A stretch of DNA of 8,281 nt from Desulfovibrionaceae bacterium (GTDB lineage: Bacteria; Pseudomonadota; Gammaproteobacteria; Burkholderiales; Burkholderiaceae_C), in assembly GCA_009778355.1 (NCBI GenBank), contig WRJY01000237.1, positions 1 to 8,281 of the forward strand, read 5' to 3'. The notes beneath the pieces are model-generated. The model had not been told where the DNA came from, did not search any database, and saw only the letters and a list, made by a program, of their open reading frames with translations. Made by a program: the position numbers and the translations under genes. Below are positions 4,389-8,281 of the stretch, in pieces (position 1 is the first letter of the stretch; each line of letters opens with the position of its first letter).

Positions 4389-5960
4389 CTAGCCATAGGA
4401 TAACTCCAAGCCGCGGCGCGTTACCCGCGTGCCCGGAGCCGACTGCAGGCGCTTGTACTCGCTGGCCTTGAACAGGCGCGCCATTTGCTCCACGGCGTCC
4501 CGGCTGAAGCCGCTGGCCGCCAGTTCGGCAATGCCCATGCCGCGCTCGATATAACCTTCGATGATGGCATCCAGCAACTCGTAGGGCGGCAGGCTGTCCT
4601 GGTCCTTCTGGCCGGGCCGCAGCTCGGCGCTGGGCGCGCGGGTGATGATGCGCTCGGGAATCGGATCGGCGCCGCCGCCATGGGGATCGTGCGCGTTGCG
4701 CCAGCGCGCCAGGCGAAACACCGTTGTCTTGAGCACGTCCTTGATGGGCGCGAAGCCCCCGCAGGTGTCGCCGTACAGCGTGCAGTAGCCGGTGGCGCAT
4801 TCGCTTTTGTTGCCGGTGGTCAGCAGCAGGTGGCCGTGCTTGTTGGACAGCGCCATCAACATCACGCCGCGAATGCGCGACTGGAGGTTTTCTTCCGTCG
4901 TGTCCTCGGGCTTGCCGCCGAACAGCGGCGCAAGGGATTGCTTGAAGCTCTCGAACTCGGGCCGGATGGAAATTTCGTCGTGCCGCACGCCCAAGCGCCG
5001 CGCCATTTCGCGCGCGTCCTCCAGGCTGATGCCCGCCGTGTAGGGGCTGGGCATCATCACCGTGCGGATCTGCTCCTTGCCCAGCGCGTCCACCGCGAGG
5101 GCCAGCACCAGCGCCGAATCGATGCCGCCCGACAGCCCCAGCAGCACGGACTTGAAGCCGTTCTTGCGCACATAGTCGCGCAGGCCCATGACCAGCGCGT
5201 CCCACAGATCGGCGTCGCGCCCGCGCGCCGGGGCCGTGTCGGCGGCAAGCCGCAAGCCGGTATCGGCGCGCGCCACGTCCACGTAAAACGTCTGCTCGGC
5301 GAAACCGCGCGCGCGCCCGGCCAGCTTGCCGTCCGCGCCGAAAGCCAGCGAGCGGCCTTCAAACACCGCCTCGCCCTGCCCGCCGACCATGTGGGCGCGG
5401 ACCAGCGGCAAGCCGGCGGCGCGAGCGCACTGGCCCAGCATCGCCTCGCGCTCGTCGTCCCCGCCGATGTGAAAGGGCGCGGCGTCGATCAGCGCCAGCA
5501 ACTCGGCCCCCGCCTGCCTGGCCCGTTGCGCCTGACCTTGCAAGCCAGCGTCAGCGCCGACAACCAGGCCGACGCGCACGTCCGCGGCCTGGAACACGCA
5601 GTGGCCCTGCGCCGGCGGCAGGGGTCTGGCGCAAGTTTCGATCACGCGCCCTTCGCGGATCACGCTGGCGGCGCTGGCGCGCTGCGTCTGCCCCGCCGGA
5701 TGGCCAACCACGATCGTCATGCCCTGCAAACCGGCGCTCTCGCGAACGATGGCCGCCACGGCCTCATCGCAGGCGGCGATGAACGATGGCCGCAAGGACG
5801 CGTCTTCGGCGAGAAATCCGCACACCGACCACTGCGGCGTCAGCAGCAGGCTGGCGCCTTGGGCGTGCGCGGCCCTGGCTGCATCGATGATCCTGCGCGC
5901 GTTGCCGGCGCTATCGCCCGTGGTGAAGTTCAGTTGCGCGACGGCGATCTTGAAAACCAT
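4389..5960 (-). CDS. nadE: NAD+ synthetase with degenerate glutaminase domain
   Basis: A 523-residue two-domain protein for the last step of NAD+ synthesis (deamido-NAD+ + ATP + amide nitrogen to NAD+). Residues 1-240 are a nitrilase-fold glutaminase domain and about 250-523 the synthetase domain. The synthetase motifs are intact: the PP-loop LSGGIDS (276-282), EENLQSRIRG (356-365) and TTGNKSE (381-387). In the glutaminase half the catalytic Glu is Q43 (TPQWSVCGF aligns with PELxxxGY). The Lys region reads CARPLPPA with no Lys. The nucleophile Cys (ICED) is G135 (VGLVVGADAG), and the NYxVFDExRYF loop is missing. It is therefore likely ammonia-dependent, or decaying. The C-terminus departs from the usual WRYP tail (see findings). 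The start MVFKIAVAQLNF is the family start, but no clear ribosome binding site precedes it. Confidence 0.88.
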   Translation of the reverse strand: MVFKIAVAQLNFTTGDSAGNARRIIDAARAAHAQGASLLLTPQWSVCGFLAEDASLRPSFIAACDEAVAAIVRESAGLQGMTIVVGHPAGQTQRASAASVIREGRVIETCARPLPPAQGHCVFQAADVRVGLVVGADAGLQGQAQRARQAGAELLALIDAAPFHIGGDDEREAMLGQCARAAGLPLVRAHMVGGQGEAVFEGRSLAFGADGKLAGRARGFAEQTFYVDVARADTGLRLAADTAPARGRDADLWDALVMGLRDYVRKNGFKSVLLGLSGGIDSALVLALAVDALGKEQIRTVMMPSPYTAGISLEDAREMARRLGVRHDEISIRPEFESFKQSLAPLFGGKPEDTTEENLQSRIRGVMLMALSNKHGHLLLTTGNKSECATGYCTLYGDTCGGFAPIKDVLKTTVFRLARWRNAHDPHGGGADPIPERIITRAPSAELRPGQKDQDSLPPYELLDAIIEGYIERGMGIAELAASGFSRDAVEQMARLFKASEYKRLQSAPGTRVTRRGLELSYG

Positions 5961-5981
5961 GAACAACGGTATCTGGAAACA

Positions 5982-6011
5982 ATTCTGCCCGGCATGGTAA
6001 CGCGCGGCCAA
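5982..6011 (-). promoter_or_regulatory. Possible sigma-70 promoter of nadE-glnB
   Basis: On the minus strand TTGGCC (6011-6006) and CAGAAT (5987-5982) are 18 bp apart, each matching 4 of 6 consensus bases. Transcription would start only about 10-16 bases before the nadE ATG. That would fit the lack of a visible ribosome binding site, but the match is weak. Confidence 0.22.
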
Positions 6012-6060
6012 CAACCATGCCCGCCGTATGCGTTCATGCGGCGTTGGCCCGAGGGCCTGT

Positions 6061-6381
6061 TCACTTGCGGTTGCGGCGCGCCTTGCGCTTCGTCCGGGCA
6101 GGCGCCTGGTCCTTGCTGGCGGCGAGGACCGAAGGGGATGCCTTGGCCTCGTAGTAGGTATCCGCCTCGTTGCCGCAATCGCTGTCGGCGATGCCGAACA
6201 CCATGACGCTGCCGCCGCCATACATGAAAGGCACGGTTTCGTGCAACGGGTGCGCCATGTCCACCGGCGGGTTCGGGCTTTGCGACAGGGTCTCGCCCTT
6301 GGGCCCCATCACGGTATAGCAGGCGGCCTGCGCGCCAGCGGCGGCCAGCAGGGCAGCGGCAAGGATGACTGGGAACTTCAT
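6061..6381 (-). CDS. Small exported protein of unknown function
   Basis: A 106-residue protein with a clear Sec signal peptide: MKFP, a hydrophobic core VILAAALLAAAGAQA and a likely signal peptidase I site after A19. The mature part has two cysteines (C21 and C69) that could form a disulfide, a Pro-rich segment SPNPPVDMAHPLHETVP (35-51), a Gly-rich turn and a strongly basic tail ending KRKARRNRK. It is not a lipoprotein, since the Cys lacks a lipobox. GAGG lies seven bases before the ATG. The gene is divergent from mltA and 100 bases upstream of nadE. A short GC hairpin (6046-6057) follows its stop and may mark a weak transcript end. I do not recognise a named family. Confidence 0.75.
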   Translation of the reverse strand: MKFPVILAAALLAAAGAQAACYTVMGPKGETLSQSPNPPVDMAHPLHETVPFMYGGGSVMVFGIADSDCGNEADTYYEAKASPSVLAASKDQAPARTKRKARRNRK

Positions 6382-6502
6382 GGTATGCCTCGGGTATCGA
6401 GCGTCAGTTCGCGCCCGCCCGCACCAGTCTGCCGAACCAGGCGAACTTGTCAAGCTTCTGTGCGGATCGGCCAACGCTGGCGCTTGCCGCAGAATCGGGG
6501 CC

Positions 6503-7657
6503 ATGAGACGAGTATTGCGGCTTTTGTGCGCCATGACCATTGCGGCAACGCTGGCAAGCTGCGTCGTGCAGCGCCCGCCGCCGGAGAACGGCTTTGTGCC
6601 CGGCGCCGAAACGCCGCTGCCACCCACCGACGCCGGGCCCGACACCGCGCCGCTCGGCCCTGTCATTGCGCGCGTGCGCAGCCGCTGGGTGCCGGTGCGC
6701 TGGGCCGAACTGCCGGGCTTCGAGCAGGACAACACCGCCGAGGCGTGGAACGCCTGGATCAAGAGCTGCGAGCGCCCCGGCCCCGACTTTGCCCGCCTGT
6801 GCAGCGAGGTGCGCCGCCTGTCGCTGGCCACGCCCGGGGAGCAGCGCGGCTGGATGCGCGCGCGCCTGCGACCCTACCGCGTCGAACCGCTGGACGGCCC
6901 GGCCGGCGATGGCCTGCTGACCAGCTATTTCGAGCCGCTCTACGATGCCGCGCGCCAGCCGCGCCCCGGCTTTGGCGCGCCCGTCTACCGCCCGCCGCCC
7001 ACTCTGGGCCAGCGCCGGCCTTGGTACACCCGCCAGGAGGCGGACACCCTGCCCGAGGCGCGCGCGCAACTGGCGGGCAGCGAACTGGCCTGGCTGGCCG
7101 ACCCGGTGGATGCCATGATCTTGCAGATTCAAGGCTCGGGCCGCGTGCGCGTCATCGAAAACGATGGCAGCCAGCGCACCGTTCGCCTGGCCTATGCCGC
7201 CACCAACGACCAGCCCTACCGCAGCCCCGGCAAATGGCTGCTCAGCCAGGGCGCCATCGGCGACTCTACCTGGCTGGGCATCAAAAGCTGGCTGGCCGCC
7301 AATCCGCAGCGCGTGCAGGACTTTTTGTGGAGCAACCCGCGCATGGTGTTCTTCAGCGAGGAAGACCTGTCGCCGCTGGAGGCGCAATTCGGCCCGCGCG
7401 GCGCGCAGGGCGTGGCGCTGACGCCCGGGCGCTCGATCGCCGTCGATCCGCAAAGCATCCCCTACGGCACGCCGGTCTGGCTGGCCTCCAGCGGCCCGGT
7501 CGCCCGCCTGCAGCGCCTGGTGCTGGCGCAGGACACCGGCAACGCCATTACCGGCGCCCTGCGCGCCGATTACTTTGCCGGCTGGGGCGCGGAAGCGGGC
7601 GACTTCGCCGCGCGCATGAAGCAGCCCTTGAGGCTGTGGGTGCTGTGGCCGAAATGA
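6503..7657 (+). CDS. mltA: Membrane-bound lytic murein transglycosylase A (lipoprotein)
   Basis: A 384-residue outer-membrane lipoprotein that cleaves the MurNAc-GlcNAc bond of peptidoglycan, leaving 1,6-anhydromuropeptides. The signal MRRVLRLLCAMTIAATLASC has lipobox LASC with C20 as lipidation site. A Pro-rich linker (24-56) leads to the MltA domain with TSYFEPLYD (140-148) and ILQIQGSG (206-213). The C-terminal 3D domain has AVDPQSIPYG (313-322) and AQDTGNAITGALRADYFAGWG (342-362 overall). D356 in RADYF aligns with the catalytic Asp308 of E. coli MltA, so activity is expected. The ATG at 6503 is chosen for the lipoprotein signal; an in-frame start at 6365 would bury it. The ribosome binding site is poor (GGGG two bases away). 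It overlaps the next gene by ATGA. Confidence 0.93.
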   Translation: MRRVLRLLCAMTIAATLASCVVQRPPPENGFVPGAETPLPPTDAGPDTAPLGPVIARVRSRWVPVRWAELPGFEQDNTAEAWNAWIKSCERPGPDFARLCSEVRRLSLATPGEQRGWMRARLRPYRVEPLDGPAGDGLLTSYFEPLYDAARQPRPGFGAPVYRPPPTLGQRRPWYTRQEADTLPEARAQLAGSELAWLADPVDAMILQIQGSGRVRVIENDGSQRTVRLAYAATNDQPYRSPGKWLLSQGAIGDSTWLGIKSWLAANPQRVQDFLWSNPRMVFFSEEDLSPLEAQFGPRGAQGVALTPGRSIAVDPQSIPYGTPVWLASSGPVARLQRLVLAQDTGNAITGALRADYFAGWGAEAGDFAARMKQPLRLWVLWPK

Positions 7658-8112
7658 CCAGACGCGCCCTGGGCGCGCTGCGCTGCGCCTGGCCGCTGCT
7701 GCTGGCCGGCTGCGCGGCGTTGGACGCGCCGCGGCTGGCGTACCAGTGCCCGCAGCGGCTCGGCTTCGAAGCGCGGCTGTACCAAGACATGGCGCTGCTG
7801 GAAGGCGAGCGCGGACACGCGGTGCTGGAGCGGGTGGCGCCAGCCGATGGCGGAGCCGCGCTGGAGTATGCCGACAGCACGGTACGCGCCAGTTTTGGCC
7901 TCGGCCTGTCGCACCGTCTGGCCCGGCTGGACTACGCCGGCGTGCCGGAGCCGGTCTATTGCGAGCGCGCGGTCTCCGCCGGCGGCAACGCAAGCGCGCC
8001 CGTGCGCGCCGCCGAGCGCCCCGGCCCGCGCCCGCCGCCGCCCTTCAACCCCGGCGCGCCGGAGCAAACCAACATACGCTCGACCAATGGCCGCGATGTC
8101 GGGCCGGGTTGA
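7654..8112 (+). CDS. Small lipoprotein resembling MliC/PliC lysozyme inhibitors
   Basis: A 152-residue predicted lipoprotein: MTRRALGALRCAWPLLLAGC with lipobox LAGC, C20 lipidated. Residues 30-105 follow the MliC (PF09864) plan: YQC at the start, a series of short beta strands, ALEYADSTVRASFG near the middle, a hydrophobic strand ARLDYAG and a closing YC. C32 and C103 match the family disulfide. The lysozyme-contact motif SGSGxxY and the KG lysine of active MliC are not obvious (GGAALEY, and LSHRLARL instead), so inhibition of lysozyme is uncertain. A Pro-rich tail (122-135) is extra. Its ATG overlaps the mltA TGA, so the two are translationally coupled. Assignment to the family is by pattern only. 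Confidence 0.6.
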   Translation: MTRRALGALRCAWPLLLAGCAALDAPRLAYQCPQRLGFEARLYQDMALLEGERGHAVLERVAPADGGAALEYADSTVRASFGLGLSHRLARLDYAGVPEPVYCERAVSAGGNASAPVRAAERPGPRPPPPFNPGAPEQTNIRSTNGRDVGPG

Positions 8113-8146
8113 TGCCAAGGCTCTTATAAATCAGTAAACACGTTTC

Positions 8147-8171
8147 AAACCGCCGTTCAGCGGCGTGGTTT
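8147..8171 (+). terminator. Hairpin downstream of the mltA operon
   Basis: AAACC-GCCG (8147-8155) pairs with CGGC (8161-8164) and GGTTT (8167-8171) around a TTCAG loop, with a two-base GT bulge. It lies 34 bases after the lipoprotein stop. There is no long T-tract, so its termination strength is uncertain. Confidence 0.35.
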
Positions 8172-8246
8172 GCGTACAGGTCATCGATCTCCGCGCTGCC
8201 TGCATAGGGTTTTCCTGAGCCGCATTGCCCCAAAACGGGAGCAGAC

Positions 8247-8281
8247 ATGCGGCGAACGTATCCGGATACTGCCGCTTCGCC
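8247..8281 (+). CDS. Possible start of a gene running off the right edge
   Basis: An ATG at 8247 is preceded by GGGAG with five bases between and opens a frame MRRTYPDTAAS that continues to the window end. Only 11 codons are visible, so neither reality nor identity can be judged. Apart from the hairpin at 8147-8171, nothing else was recognised between 8113 and 8246. Confidence 0.3.
   Translation, partial: MRRTYPDTAAS

Noticed and set aside
6028..7653. Long plus-strand frame leading into the MliC-like gene
   Set aside because: It is out of frame with mltA and covers it entirely, with arginine/alanine-rich shadow composition. Only the part from 7654 has a signal peptide and family pattern.
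8125..8130. TATAAA as a -10 promoter element
   Set aside because: No acceptable -35 hexamer at 16-18 bp on either strand.
8045..8248. 67-codon minus-strand frame at the right end
   Set aside because: It overlaps the lipoprotein 3' end and the downstream hairpin, has no clear ribosome binding site and no recognisable domain.

Overview
The window is GC-rich and densely packed. Gene content and protein character point to a betaproteobacterium of the order Burkholderiales, probably near Comamonadaceae. The pointers are a DUF3149 mini-protein, a nadE-glnB (PII) pair, an MltA lipoprotein and Burkholderiales-type protein sequences. Genus is inference only. No rRNA, tRNA, CRISPR array or complete insertion sequence was seen.

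Left part (1-1832). A cut-off gene leaves the window on the minus strand. It is preceded by a 15-codon micro-ORF with a strong ribosome binding site whose stop overlaps its start (ATGA). A hairpin-rich stretch ending in a terminator-like stem plus T-tract lies just before a plus-strand bacteriohemerythrin gene. Then come a CbiM-like membrane permease and a 45-residue DUF3149 membrane peptide. Two FNR-type boxes, 51 bp centre to centre, lie between the permease and the DUF3149 gene. This suggests an oxygen-responsive segment.

Middle (1833-2171). The gap between convergent genes holds a 262-bp miniature transposable element with 25-bp perfect terminal inverted repeats, a TGA target duplication and two large internal stem-loops. 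Removing the element and one TGA in silico restores a perfect 11-bp hairpin with a GTGA loop. The element therefore appears to have inserted into an intergenic hairpin between convergent genes.

Right of that, minus strand (2172-6381). In order of coordinate these are an AMP-forming acyl-CoA ligase, the PII signal protein (glnB), a two-domain NAD+ synthetase (nadE) and a small exported protein. The NadE glutaminase half has lost its Glu-Lys-Cys triad and an active-site loop, while the synthetase half keeps its motifs. Its C-terminus also looks frameshifted. nadE and glnB form a likely operon, which fits reported PII control of NAD synthesis.

Right end, plus strand (6503-8281). A lytic transglycosylase lipoprotein (mltA) overlaps by 4 bp a small lipoprotein resembling MliC/PliC lysozyme inhibitors. 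A hairpin follows, and then the possible start of another gene that leaves the window.
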